A stretch of DNA of 31,614 nucleotides from an uncultured bacterium (GTDB taxonomy: Bacteria > Verrucomicrobiota > Kiritimatiellia > RFP12 > UBA1067). Location: assembly GCA_902779075.1 (NCBI GenBank), contig CACZAK010000036.1, positions 1-31,614 of the forward strand. The letters are read 5' to 3'. Of this stretch, positions 6,901 to 15,500 are shown in pieces; within the stretch, counting starts at the first letter, position 1; every line of letters begins with the position of its first letter. Made by a program: the position numbers and the translations under genes. The notes beneath the pieces are model-generated. The model saw only the letters and a list, made by a program, of their open reading frames with translations, made no database searches and had not been told where the DNA came from.

Positions 6901-9588
6901 GAAGACAGCAGCTCCGTCACAGCCAGTGTGACGCTGAGGGGGCCATGTATGGTCTCGTTCGAATGGAGGCATGTCGCCGACCGCTGGTCCACGTCGCTCT
7001 TCAGAGTGGATGGCGACACGGAGACCTGGCTTGATACGGATAAGGGATGGGAGCCTTACACATGGACCACCGACGATACGGAGGAGCATGTGATCGAGTG
7101 GGAGTTCTCTGGCGGCTGGAGCAGCGGTCCTGGTCAGATGCGTCTCAGGAACATCGGCATGGGCACTCCGTATGACATCACGTTCGATCCGAATGACGGA
7201 TATTCTCCCACGGTCGAGAAGCGGGCAGGCAAACTTGGCACGTTACCTGTTCCGTATCGCTTTGACTACGTAACCTTTGACGGATGGTACACGGCGGCGG
7301 AAGGTGGCGAGAAGGTGACGAGCGAGACGCCCGTCACGGGTCCTGCGACCTACTATGGCCGGTGGGTGGAATCGCCCGTCGTGACCTATTGGGGCAATCT
7401 GTGGCTCTTTGAGTCCGACGGTTCGCTTGTATCCGACAACAATTGCAACGAGTACAATTCGTCCGTCGCCGAAAAGGAGTTGCGTGGCGCACCGGGCACG
7501 CTTACGTTTAGGTGGCGCATGCAATCCGACTCTGGCAACGGCACATTCGAGTTCCTAGTTGCGGATCCTGACGACGACGATCCCGATTTCGTCGTGACGA
7601 ACAGTCTCGCCAAGTCCTCCGACGGGTGGGTCACAGAGCGCTATGTGTTCACGAAAGATCTCAGCGTCCGTTGGAGCTACAGTGTCGGGGCGAATCGCGG
7701 CGGCATCGAGCGCGGCTGGCTCAAGGACATCAAGTGGAAGCCGGGTGTCGTCAATCCGGTTGAGTGGACGGTGACGTTCAACGCGAACGGCGGCGAGCTG
7801 GAAGGCGAGTCCGAGAAGACCGTCATGGATGAATTCCCGATTGGCAGGATGCCCGTCACCACGAGGGCCGACTACGGCTTTGCCGGCTGGTTCACGGCGG
7901 CCAATGGCGGCGAGGAAGTGACCGAGGGGACGCCTGTGACCGGCAACATGACGGTCTATGCGCATTGGGTGCGCATTGAGTCGCCGGCGACGGTGTGGAC
8001 TGTGACGTTCAACGCGAACGGCGGCATTGCGCCGGAGACGGTACGTGCCGTGACGAATGATTGCGCGGTGGGGGCGTTGCCGACGGCTGCCAGAAACGGC
8101 TACGTGTTCCTCGGATGGTTTACGGCTGTGGATGGCGGCGCTGCGGTAACTGCGGCGACGGTTGTGACCGGTAACACGACGTTTTACGCTCATTGGAGGG
8201 TTGTTGCAGGCCAGTACAAGATTCGTTTCATCCGCAACGACGGCGCCGGGACTATGGAGACCCGCGAGTTCGACCACGGCGTGAGCACACCGCTCCCGAC
8301 GGTCGTTTCCCTGGGCTTCGCGCGGCGCGGTATGGTGTTCAAGGGGTGGGCTACGAGTGTTGCCAACGCCTCGGCGGGCAAGATATGGAAGACTGACGGC
8401 GCGATTGTGGCGACGCCGACGGCCGTCGGGACGACGATGGACGCGATAGCGGTGTGGGAGCTCGCGGACGGGTATTACGGGATTAAGTTCAACAAGAACG
8501 ACGGAACCGGCAAGTGGCGCGGCGTGGCGTGCAAGTACGGCGAAGCGACGGCCCTGCCCTCGTGCGGCGTCGGTCTGGGGTGGACCCGCGAAGGCTACAC
8601 GTTCAAGGGATGGGCTACGAGCGCGGCCAACGCATCGGCCGGGAAGGTCTGGAAGGGGGACCGTGGCACGGTCCAGACGGGTGTCCCCGCCGGAACCACG
8701 CTGAACGTCTATGCGATATGGGAGAAGATCCCGATGTACACAATCAAATACGGGAAGTACGACGGTACGGGCGAGACCTTCTCTAGCAACTACGTCTGGG
8801 GCGTGGAGAGCCATGTGCCCACGGCGACGAAGGGACCGCTTTTCTGGCAGCGTGCAGGCTTCGACTGGCTCGGCTGGTCCACTTCGCCGGCCAACGCCGA
8901 CGCGGGGAAGGTCTGGAAGGCGGGCTGGGGGTCAATATCGAAGCCCGTTGACGCGGGCGGAACACTGTCCGTCTATTCGTGCTGGAGGCTCCAGTCCGGA
9001 TACTACGCGATCAAGTTCTTCAGGAACGACGGCACGGCGGCGTGGCGCTCCAAGGCGTTCCAGCACGGGGTGGCTACGCGCCTGCCCTCCATGGCGAACG
9101 GGCTCCGCTGGTTGCGCGCGGGCTATGCCTTCGCGGGCTGGGCGACGAGCGCGGCGAAGGCGGCCGCCGGGACGGTGTACAGGGCCGACTGGGGCATTGT
9201 GACCTCGCCCGTAGCCGAGGGGCAGACGCTGACCCTCTACGCGATCTGGCGTCCGATTGCATCGGCCAACCAGGTTCAGGCCGCGCGTAGTGCGTCGGCG
9301 GGCGTCTCGCATGCGGCGACCGGTGCGGCACCTGCGGATGGTGCGGTGCGTGCGGCGACCATAGCCGTGCCTCAGACGGCCGCCGCGCCGGGATATTACG
9401 TCGGTCGCCTTGCAGACGACACTGGCGCATACGAGCTGATTGTCGGCGATGATCAGGAGGCTGGCATCGTCCGCATAGACTTCGACTCCGGCGAGTCGTT
9501 CTTCGCGGAAGTTGAGGTCGTAATGTTCACCGATGCCGCGATTGTCGTTGCGACAGAGGACGGGGACATCTACTGGTTATTGCCGTAG
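3922..9588 (+). CDS. Giant secreted BspA-like protein with InlB repeats and jelly-roll-like insert domains (1888 aa)
   Basis: Largest gene in the window, probably a surface or extracellular adhesin. A long signal peptide (residues 1-31, ending GSAFG) precedes an LRR_5/BspA region (about 50-690) that is more diverged than in the first gene. Next come five canonical InlB/Flg_new repeats (near 709, 901, 1084, 1283 and 1360; FNANGG, GWFTA, YAHW). Three beta-sandwich-like domains of about 110-125 aa with a VSFxWR core lie between the first four. Four NDG-type repeats (1432-1777), an Ala-rich linker and the GYYVGRLADDTGAYEL C-terminal domain (1823-1888) close the protein. The start is the ATG at 3922, behind an AAAAAGGA motif. 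The last 1.35 kb and a short 3' flank match the first BspA gene almost base for base in places, suggesting recent duplication or gene conversion. Confidence 0.9.
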   Translation: MKAKRTFNRNALGTLIVSIAAVCFGIGSAFGDDYEEQGGIGWYYSVTNGEATITGKSGSLSGDILFPETLGGYPVVALKANAIYDAGNAKSITFPDCFRTLERGNFRYTQSLTNMTFGTGLQEFHPFDNHDVFQSFTVPDGNPYFAAEGPVLYNKDKTTLIMCGANVTSFDVPSHVKVIGPGAFSEMDSLTSVTFPSGLTEIGNSAFYWCRNLESVSLPANLQFLGDSAFSTCGKIESVSVPATVAKIGDSAFSNCDALEALTIAEGVRDIGNSAFNSCQELTKVVVPNSVTNIGGWAFEYCTKLSDVTIGSGVVKIGDPQEWYIDEWDGEEYLSDPSPAFGDCDSLLNFKLASGNKVYEEIGGCLFLRATPKTSKTLAVYPSGRTDFYFTGDVNVTTIAPAACAYCGKLEDIVITNSIREIGVEGFAECQSLRRVVIPNGPTNISYGAFQMNMQLEYVEVAGTVKTIGDYAFMHGYMPEEYVNGQLILHEGIEEIGSGVIERTRDLRELVVPDSVTKIGEGAFEDSMGLRRLTLGSGVTEIPSSLCSYDQALRSVTIRGKVTSIGDWAFGYCDKLENINLPDSLETIGYRAFWTCRRLSYVSIPAATIGNEAFMDCESLARVDFSDSLRTIETNAFGNCYALRAVVIPEGIETIAPRAFWSAGIEKAYLPKKLDGAVETDASVYESIFYRCPLAAEDVIFYGNEGPAQVTVTFMSQGKVVETCKYLANMLDYLPGATADGLAFAGWYTAEEGGHLLADEDLTGNITAYARWIESPFIDTGAQEWNPAEDEAFPGEVVWSTGDLPASGEASASIAVVGPASVSFFWRVEGEIDVGGEDLYGVFVDGELVASAQSEDWQSAFVDVAASGKHIVTWTLSRGPWSYGSGSALLADIRVVHGTAKAITFDPNGGTLEEGAVATRGVVTALGDLPFADKDGFAFAGWWTALEGGERVTAATKPASDATYYAHWVELPFTVSGGKFYVAEDGSWATIRSEDSSSVTASVTLRGPCMVSFEWRHVADRWSTSLFRVDGDTETWLDTDKGWEPYTWTTDDTEEHVIEWEFSGGWSSGPGQMRLRNIGMGTPYDITFDPNDGYSPTVEKRAGKLGTLPVPYRFDYVTFDGWYTAAEGGEKVTSETPVTGPATYYGRWVESPVVTYWGNLWLFESDGSLVSDNNCNEYNSSVAEKELRGAPGTLTFRWRMQSDSGNGTFEFLVADPDDDDPDFVVTNSLAKSSDGWVTERYVFTKDLSVRWSYSVGANRGGIERGWLKDIKWKPGVVNPVEWTVTFNANGGELEGESEKTVMDEFPIGRMPVTTRADYGFAGWFTAANGGEEVTEGTPVTGNMTVYAHWVRIESPATVWTVTFNANGGIAPETVRAVTNDCAVGALPTAARNGYVFLGWFTAVDGGAAVTAATVVTGNTTFYAHWRVVAGQYKIRFIRNDGAGTMETREFDHGVSTPLPTVVSLGFARRGMVFKGWATSVANASAGKIWKTDGAIVATPTAVGTTMDAIAVWELADGYYGIKFNKNDGTGKWRGVACKYGEATALPSCGVGLGWTREGYTFKGWATSAANASAGKVWKGDRGTVQTGVPAGTTLNVYAIWEKIPMYTIKYGKYDGTGETFSSNYVWGVESHVPTATKGPLFWQRAGFDWLGWSTSPANADAGKVWKAGWGSISKPVDAGGTLSVYSCWRLQSGYYAIKFFRNDGTAAWRSKAFQHGVATRLPSMANGLRWLRAGYAFAGWATSAAKAAAGTVYRADWGIVTSPVAEGQTLTLYAIWRPIASANQVQAARSASAGVSHAATGAAPADGAVRAATIAVPQTAAAPGYYVGRLADDTGAYELIVGDDQEAGIVRIDFDSGESFFAEVEVVMFTDAAIVVATEDGDIYWLLP

Positions 9589-9659
9589 GGTTTGGACGGT
9601 CACGTGAAGCCTTGATGGAATGAACGACCAGAAGGTCAGACGAGATTCTCGGTTCCAAA

Positions 9660-9680
9660 CCCCCCCCCCCCCCCGCCCCC
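9660..9680 (+). repeat. Homopolymeric tract of 15 C, then G and 5 C
   Basis: Fifteen C, one G and five C, located 72 bp after the stop of the second BspA gene. With the tract at 3799 it brackets that gene. The length may be uncertain in the assembly. Confidence 0.85.
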
Positions 9681-9705
9681 AAGGTATTTTGACGTGCGCC
9701 GATTT

Positions 9706-9736
9706 GTGGCAAAACTGGTCAGACCGGTTTTGCCAC
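9706..9736. repeat. Near-perfect 31-bp palindrome
   Basis: The arms GTGGCAAAACTGGTC (9706-9720) and GACCGGTTTTGCCAC (9722-9736) match at 14 of 15 positions, the exception being G-T compatible, around a single central A. The core TGGTCAGACC resembles operators of GntR/FadR-type regulators (TnGTnnnACnA), although the last base of that consensus is G here. It ends exactly where homology to the tail of the fourth BspA gene begins, so it may instead be an element end or recombination scar. Confidence 0.75.
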
Positions 9737-9924
9737 TCGGCTGGAGCCGCCAGGGGCACGGCTTCGATTTCTGGGCGTCGAGCAAAGCCAACGCCGACGC
9801 GGGCCGTTTTTGGAGAAACTCAGGCGAGTCGGTTGCAACCGCCGCCGCTGAAGGCAAGACGCTGAGCGTCTATGCGGTGTGGGACTACAATTGGCCCTGG
9901 GAGGGCGGTCCGAGCTCGGACTGA
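9737..9924 (+). pseudogene. Detached C-terminal fragment of a BspA/InlB-repeat gene
   Basis: The reading frame encodes the last half InlB-like repeat and the tail ending YNWPWEGGPSSD, nearly identical to residues 1054-1117 of the gene at 12530-15883. The match continues past the stop through TGAGCCCTGCTCTTT and the CCGGTA/TACCGG hairpin, with about 70 bp missing relative to the intact copy. There is no start codon with a ribosome site and no signal peptide. It is read as a leftover of duplication or deletion of a whole BspA gene, with the breakpoint at the 31-bp palindrome. Confidence 0.75.
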
Positions 9925-10007
9925 GCCCTGCTCTTTCCGGTAGAATACCGGATGCGATGGGTGCGGATTCTATGAGGTTTCCTAGTGTCCGCACCTTCGT
10001 TTTGGGG

Positions 10008-10042
10008 CCACGAACCACGAACCACGAATCACGAACCACGAA
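10008..10042. repeat. Five tandem heptamers YCACGAA
   Basis: Five consecutive 7-bp units (four CCACGAA, one TCACGAA) end 13 bp before the -35 of the next gene. They resemble in style the heptamer array inside carA, though the unit differs. Confidence 0.85.
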
Positions 10043-10055
10043 TCATCTCTCCTCG

Positions 10056-10084
10056 TTGACTCGGGGAGTGGGTAATGGTATAAT
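10056..10084 (+). promoter_or_regulatory. Promoter of the third BspA gene
   Basis: TTGACT (10056-10061), a 17-bp spacer and TATAAT (10079-10084), with an extended -10 TGG. It lies 30 bp upstream of the chosen ATG. This is the closest match to the sigma-70 consensus in the window. Confidence 0.75.
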
Positions 10085-10114
10085 GTGCATCAACCACAGG
10101 GAAGGCAAAGAACA

Positions 10115-12403
10115 ATGAACACAAAACTGATGAAGTTCGTGAAGCCGTTTGCGGCGCTTGCCGCGTGCGCGCTTGCGTCGTTTACTGCGGCGGCATATAC
10201 CGCCAACGACGGCGGCTACACCTGGACGTACCAACTCGACGGCGGCACTGCCGTCATCACAAAAGGCTCCGGCCAGAAGTCGGCGGCTCTGTCGCCGAAT
10301 CCCAGCGGCGTGGTCACCCTCCCTTCGGCGCTGGACGGCCACAAGGTCTCAAGTATAGGCTACGGCGCGTTTTACAACACCGGCTTGACGGACTTGGTCA
10401 TGTCTGGCGTGCCGACATGCACGAGCATCGGCGACTATGCTTTTGCGAAGTGCGCGTCCCTGACCGGCTTCGCGGTCAACGACAGCGTGACCACCGTAGG
10501 CAGCTACGCATTCTCGGAATGCACGGGGATGACGACCCTGACAATGGGCAGCGGCGTGAGGTCGATCGGCAGCCGTGCGTTCCAGACCGCGACATCGCTC
10601 AAGAGCGTGACGATCCCCGACAGCGTGACGAGCATAGGCGAGAGGGCCTTCGAGTCGTGCTCGAGTCTCGCCACCATGACGATCGGCAGCGGAGTCACGG
10701 CGATTCCGACTTATTTCGCCTCTGGCTGCGCCAAGCTCGCCAATCTGACGATCGGCTCGTCTGTTGCGTCGATCGGCAAGTACGCCTTCAATGGCTGCTC
10801 CAGCCTCGACGTCGTAACGATTCCCCTGTCCGTGACGGAGCTTTCCGACGACGCCTTCCTCTTCTGCAGCAGCCTGGACATCGCATACGTTCCGGTGAGC
10901 CTTAAGGGCAAGTTTGACGAATCCGGCGTCTTCGGCGGCTGTGCGGAAGATTTCAGGGTGGTCTACTACGATGCTGCGACGGTCTCTGGTTATACTTGGT
11001 ACTACACTGTACTGGACGACGGCACTGCCGAGTTGGTTCCCGCCGGGGCGGAATCGTTGGCGGTCTCGCCAGCGCCGGCTGACGGCTCCACCCTCGTGGT
11101 CCCTGACGAGCTGGACGGCTACGCCGTCTCTTCGATAGGCAAAATGGCGTTCATGGACGGCAAGATGGCGTCCGTGGTTCTTCCGGATACGGTGGCGACG
11201 ATATGTCAATATGCATTCTACAAGTGTGGCGCGCTCGAGCGCGTCACTATGCCGTCTGCGCTGACGAGCATTGGCGAAAGGGCGTTCTGTTCCTGCAAAT
11301 CCCTTGCCTCGTTCGACGTGCCCGACAGCGTGACGAGCATAGAGATATCCGCACTTGCCGGCTCCGGCATTGAATCGTTCTCGTCAGGGCGCGGCGTAAC
11401 GGCTCTTCCCAGTTATCTGCTCAACAGCTGCCCAAATCTGCATACAGTCACCATCCACAGGAACGTGAGGTCGATGGGCATTGGGATTTTCTATTTCAGC
11501 TCCTCCATCTCCCGCATAATGGTCGACAACGGCGACACGGAGCGCGTGTCGAAGATGATCAAGGACTCGGACTACGACGTGACGGGCCTCGCCTTCGAGG
11601 AAGACACCACGCCTTACTACATAGTCAGGTTCCACCGCGACGACGCGAGCGACGAGAAGACCTCCGACTGCTACTTCGACTACGGCGTGGCGACGCAGCT
11701 GCCTACGCTAAGGTCGCTCGGCTGGGCTCGGCGCGGACTCGATTTCCTCGGCTGGGCCACGAGCAGGGCGAACGCCGACGCGGGCAAGGTGTGGAAGGCC
11801 GACGGCGCCGCGGTCTCTACTGCGGCCCAGCCTGGCAAGACCCTCGACGCCTGGGCGGTGTGGGCGATCAAGTCCGACAGCTACGCGCTGGAGTTCGTCC
11901 GCAACGACGGCGCGGGGACGTGGAGGACGGTCGGGTTCAGGTACGGCGCGAAGACGCGGATGCCGTCGCTCGCGAAGGGCCTCGGCTGGGCGCGGCGCGG
12001 ATACGACTTCATGGGCTGGGAGCTCACGACCGCGGACGCGAACGACAACACGCGCGCCGCGCCGTGGAAGGGCGACTGGGCGTACGTCTCGACTCCGACG
12101 AAGAAGGGCTCTCTCCTCACGACATACGCGCGCTGGAAGCTTAAGCCCGGCTGCTACCAGATCCGCTTCAACAAGAACGACGGCACGGGCAGGTGGCGCA
12201 CGCTCGGCTTCGAGTACGGCAAGTCCACGAAGCTCTCGACGATCTCTGGCCTCGGCTGGACGCGCCCCGGCTACACGTTCAAGGGCTGGGCGTCGAGCAA
12301 GGCGAACGCCGACGTCGGCAAGGTCTGGAAGCTGGACGGTGCGTGGATCAAGGACGGCACCGCCGAAGGCAAGACGCTCAGCATATACGCAATCTGGCAA
12401 TAA
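10115..12403 (+). CDS. Secreted BspA-like LRR protein with NDG-type InlB repeats (762 aa)
   Basis: Predicted secreted adhesin-type protein. The signal peptide is residues 1-27 (ending FTAAA). Two BspA modules follow, entered by GGYTWTYQ (about 30) and GYTWYYTV (about 292), each followed by LRR_5 units with AFxxC and SVTSIG motifs. Three InlB-like repeats of the NDG/GWATS/AGKVWK type (about 500-762) end the protein directly at YAIWQ, with no extra C-terminal domain. The ATG at 10115 is chosen over an in-frame GTG at 10085, because that GTG overlaps the -10 box while the ATG has GGGAAGG upstream. It shares the N-terminal MxTKLMK style and modular plan with the next gene, and the pair is probably a tandem duplication that later diverged. 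Confidence 0.9.
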   Translation: MNTKLMKFVKPFAALAACALASFTAAAYTANDGGYTWTYQLDGGTAVITKGSGQKSAALSPNPSGVVTLPSALDGHKVSSIGYGAFYNTGLTDLVMSGVPTCTSIGDYAFAKCASLTGFAVNDSVTTVGSYAFSECTGMTTLTMGSGVRSIGSRAFQTATSLKSVTIPDSVTSIGERAFESCSSLATMTIGSGVTAIPTYFASGCAKLANLTIGSSVASIGKYAFNGCSSLDVVTIPLSVTELSDDAFLFCSSLDIAYVPVSLKGKFDESGVFGGCAEDFRVVYYDAATVSGYTWYYTVLDDGTAELVPAGAESLAVSPAPADGSTLVVPDELDGYAVSSIGKMAFMDGKMASVVLPDTVATICQYAFYKCGALERVTMPSALTSIGERAFCSCKSLASFDVPDSVTSIEISALAGSGIESFSSGRGVTALPSYLLNSCPNLHTVTIHRNVRSMGIGIFYFSSSISRIMVDNGDTERVSKMIKDSDYDVTGLAFEEDTTPYYIVRFHRDDASDEKTSDCYFDYGVATQLPTLRSLGWARRGLDFLGWATSRANADAGKVWKADGAAVSTAAQPGKTLDAWAVWAIKSDSYALEFVRNDGAGTWRTVGFRYGAKTRMPSLAKGLGWARRGYDFMGWELTTADANDNTRAAPWKGDWAYVSTPTKKGSLLTTYARWKLKPGCYQIRFNKNDGTGRWRTLGFEYGKSTKLSTISGLGWTRPGYTFKGWASSKANADVGKVWKLDGAWIKDGTAEGKTLSIYAIWQ

Positions 12404-12442
12404 GCGCGCTCCGGCGCGGGGGGCGGCATCCATGGCGAACCC

Positions 12443-12471
12443 TTGACGGTGGGTGGGGGTTGTGGTACAAT
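12443..12471 (+). promoter_or_regulatory. Promoter of the fourth BspA gene
   Basis: TTGACG (12443-12448), a 17-bp spacer and TACAAT (12466-12471), with an extended -10 TGG. The TTG of the -35 is in frame with the gene and could be mistaken for a start codon. Confidence 0.7.
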
Positions 12472-12529
12472 ACGCAGTGTAGGAGAGACTCTCTCTCGGT
12501 CGGTTTTCAAACAGAAAGGCAGGCAAAAG

Positions 12530-15500
12530 ATGAGTACAAAACTGATGAATGCGCTGAAGACTTTCGCCGCGTGCGCGGTGTGCGCCTTCGCGTCGCTGAA
12601 CGCAGGCGCCGCCACGATTCCAGTCGGCGGCTACACGTGGACATACCAGCTCAACGGCCGCGAGGCCACGATAAGCAAGGGCTCCATGTCGATGGCCATA
12701 TCTCCGAACCCCACGGGCGACGTGACCGTCCCGCCGTCGCTGGCCGGCTATTCGGTGACGTGCATAGGCTACGGCGCGTTCTACAACGCCGGCTTGACGG
12801 GCGTGACCATCCCGAGCTCCGTGACAAGCCTGTCCTACGGCGCGTTCTACGGCTGCGCTTCGCTCAAGCAGACCGGTCTTACCTCCTCCACCGAAGTCAC
12901 GTCGGTCGGCGACAGCGCGTACAGGGGATGCGTGTCGCTTACGTCCGTGAACATTCCCGCCAAGGTGCTGAGCGTGGGCGTCGGCACCTTCGCGGCGTGC
13001 ACGGGGATCAAGACGCTGCAGGTCGGCAGCGGCATAAAGACCATTCCCGCCTCCTTCGCCTCGGGCTGCTCAAGCCTTCTCAATCTTACGATCGGGTCGA
13101 ACGTGCAGACGATCGAAACGCTGGCGTTCAAGGACTGCTCCAGCATCGAGACCGTCGTGCTCCCGCTGAGCCTCACAAGCCTCGCAAGCCAGAGCTTCAA
13201 GAACTGCTCCAAGCTGAAGACCGTATACGCGCCGATCGCCCTCAAGGCCACCATAGAAGCCTCGAAGGACGATATCTTCAGCGGCTGCCCGAGCACCCTC
13301 GGCATCGTCTACTACGGAAGATACACGACCGGCGGCAAGACGTGGAACTACTACGTCAACAGCGCCGGCGGTGCCGTCATATCCAACGATCCGACCCTCT
13401 TCAGCTCCAGCGCGGCGGCTCTCCCGAAGCCTTCCGGGGCGCTGACCATTCCCTCCAGCCTCAACGGCTATACGGTGACCGAGATCGAATGGGGTGCGTT
13501 CGCCGAATGCACGGACATGACGTCGGTGACGATTCCCGACGACGTGGCCTTCATCGGCTACGGGGCGTTCAGCTACTGCTCGAAGCTCGCGTCGGCGTCT
13601 CTGCCGAAGGCCATGCTCGCGAAGGCCCAGAGCGGGGAGTTCACCGAAGGCGACGCGTTCTACGACTGTGCCGACGGACTGGTGGTCCTGTACCGCCAGA
13701 GCTCGACCGTGAGCGCCCAGATCATAGGCGGGGTGACCTGGTACTTCATCATTGACGGCAGCACCGCGTCGCTGGTGAGCCCGGGCAGCTCCGCCCCGTG
13801 CATATCGCCCGCTCCGACGGGCAGCCTGACGGTCCCCGCGAAGCTCGGCGGCAAGACAGTCGCGGTAATCGGAGACAGCGCGTTCAACAAGTGCGGCGAG
13901 CTTACGTCCATTTCGTTCTTGTCGACCGCCTCGATCAGGAGAATCGGCGAATTTGCATTCAACGCATGCAAGAAGCTTTCCGCCTTCTCCGTTCCGGCGG
14001 GCGTCACGGACATCGGGCAGTACGCGTTCAAGGACTGCGACGCGCTGACGACCATGACGATTCCCAACGCCGTGGCCAACCTCGGCAAGGGCGCGCTCTA
14101 CGACTGCAACAGCCTGAAGACGCTGACCATCGGCATCGGTGTGATGGCGATTCCGGACGATTTCGCCTACTACTGCACCTCGCTTGAGGCCCTGAACATC
14201 GGCGCCAACGTGACGTCGATCGGCGAAAAGGCCTTCGGCGTGTGCAACAAGCTGGAGGAGGTGCTGATACCCAGCGGCGTGACGAGCATCGCCAACGGGG
14301 CGTTCGCCTACTGCGGCAACCTCACGAGGGCGAAGCTGCCCGAAAGCCTGCGCGGCGTCGTCGACGAGGCGAACGTGTTCAGGGACTGCCCCAGCTACCT
14401 GCATGTGCTCTACTACGCCAGCACGGGCGCCTATACGGAGGTCTTCGGCGGCTATACCTGGTATTTCATCGTCACGGGCATCAACGAGGCCACGATCTAC
14501 AACAACGGCGACTGCGCCATCTCGCCCGCGCCGTCCTCCGGTACGCTCATCTTCCCCAATACGCTTGGCGGATACCCCGTCACGGGAATCGGCGAGAATG
14601 CGTTCGCCAACTGTACGAAGATGGAGTGCGTCCAGCTGCCTGACGCGCTGGTGTCGATTGGCGGCTACGCCTTCTCCCACTGCTACAAGCTTTCCGGCGC
14701 GCCGCTGCCCTCGGGCCTCCTGTGGATCGGCGACTGCGCCTTCGAGAACTGCTCCAAGCTGGGGGTGATCGACATCCCCGGCAGCGTGACCAGCATCGGC
14801 GCCAATGCGTTCCAGTACAGCGGGCTCTACTCCGCCACGATCGGCGGGGGCCTCGAGACGATCAAGGCCTGCACGTTCTACGGATGCTCCCATCTCGACA
14901 CCCTGACCATTCCCAAGAACGTGACGGCGATGGGGGCCGAGGCGTTCTTCGGCACCGCCCTCAGCACGGTCAAGGTCGACTACGGCGACACCGACCGCAT
15001 CGACGCGCTCATCAAGGGCACGGGCTACAATACGACCGGGATCACGTACGAGGAGGGCGAGAGGCCGGCCTACACGATACTCTTCCACCGCTATGACTCG
15101 AGCTCCGAGAAGACCGCCGCGTACGACTTCGTCTACGGCGTCTCGACGCATCTGCCGTCGCTCAATTCGCTCGGCTGGGCGCGGCGCGGCTTTGACTTCC
15201 AGGGTTGGGCGACGAGCAAGGCGAACGCCGACGCCGGGAAGGTGTGGAAGAAGGACTGGGCGATCGTCTCGACCGCCGCGGAACCCGGCAAGACGCTCAG
15301 CGTCTACGCCGTCTGGGCGCTCAAGAGCGACAGCTACGCGATACAGTTCATCCGCAACGACGGGGCGGGCACATGGCGGACTGTCGGGTTCACGTACGGC
15401 GAGAAGACGCGCATGCCGTCGGTGGCCAACGGCCTCAAGTGGGCGCGTCGCGGCTACGACTTCAAGGGCTGGGCGCTCACGACGGCCGACGCCAACGCCG

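Noticed and set aside
7555..8814. Minus-strand 419-codon frame opposite the second BspA gene
   Set aside because: A matching shadow appears opposite the duplicated region of the first gene (1633-2853), as expected if the frame only follows the + strand repeats.
12443..12445. TTG as start codon of the fourth BspA gene
   Set aside because: It is the first three bases of a consensus-like -35 box. The ATG at 12530 has a ribosome site and is followed by a proper signal peptide.
12193..13755. Plus-strand 520-codon frame crossing the end of the third and start of the fourth BspA gene
   Set aside because: It overlaps two well-supported genes and a promoter in another frame, and its Arg/Gly-rich sequence is typical of a shadow frame.
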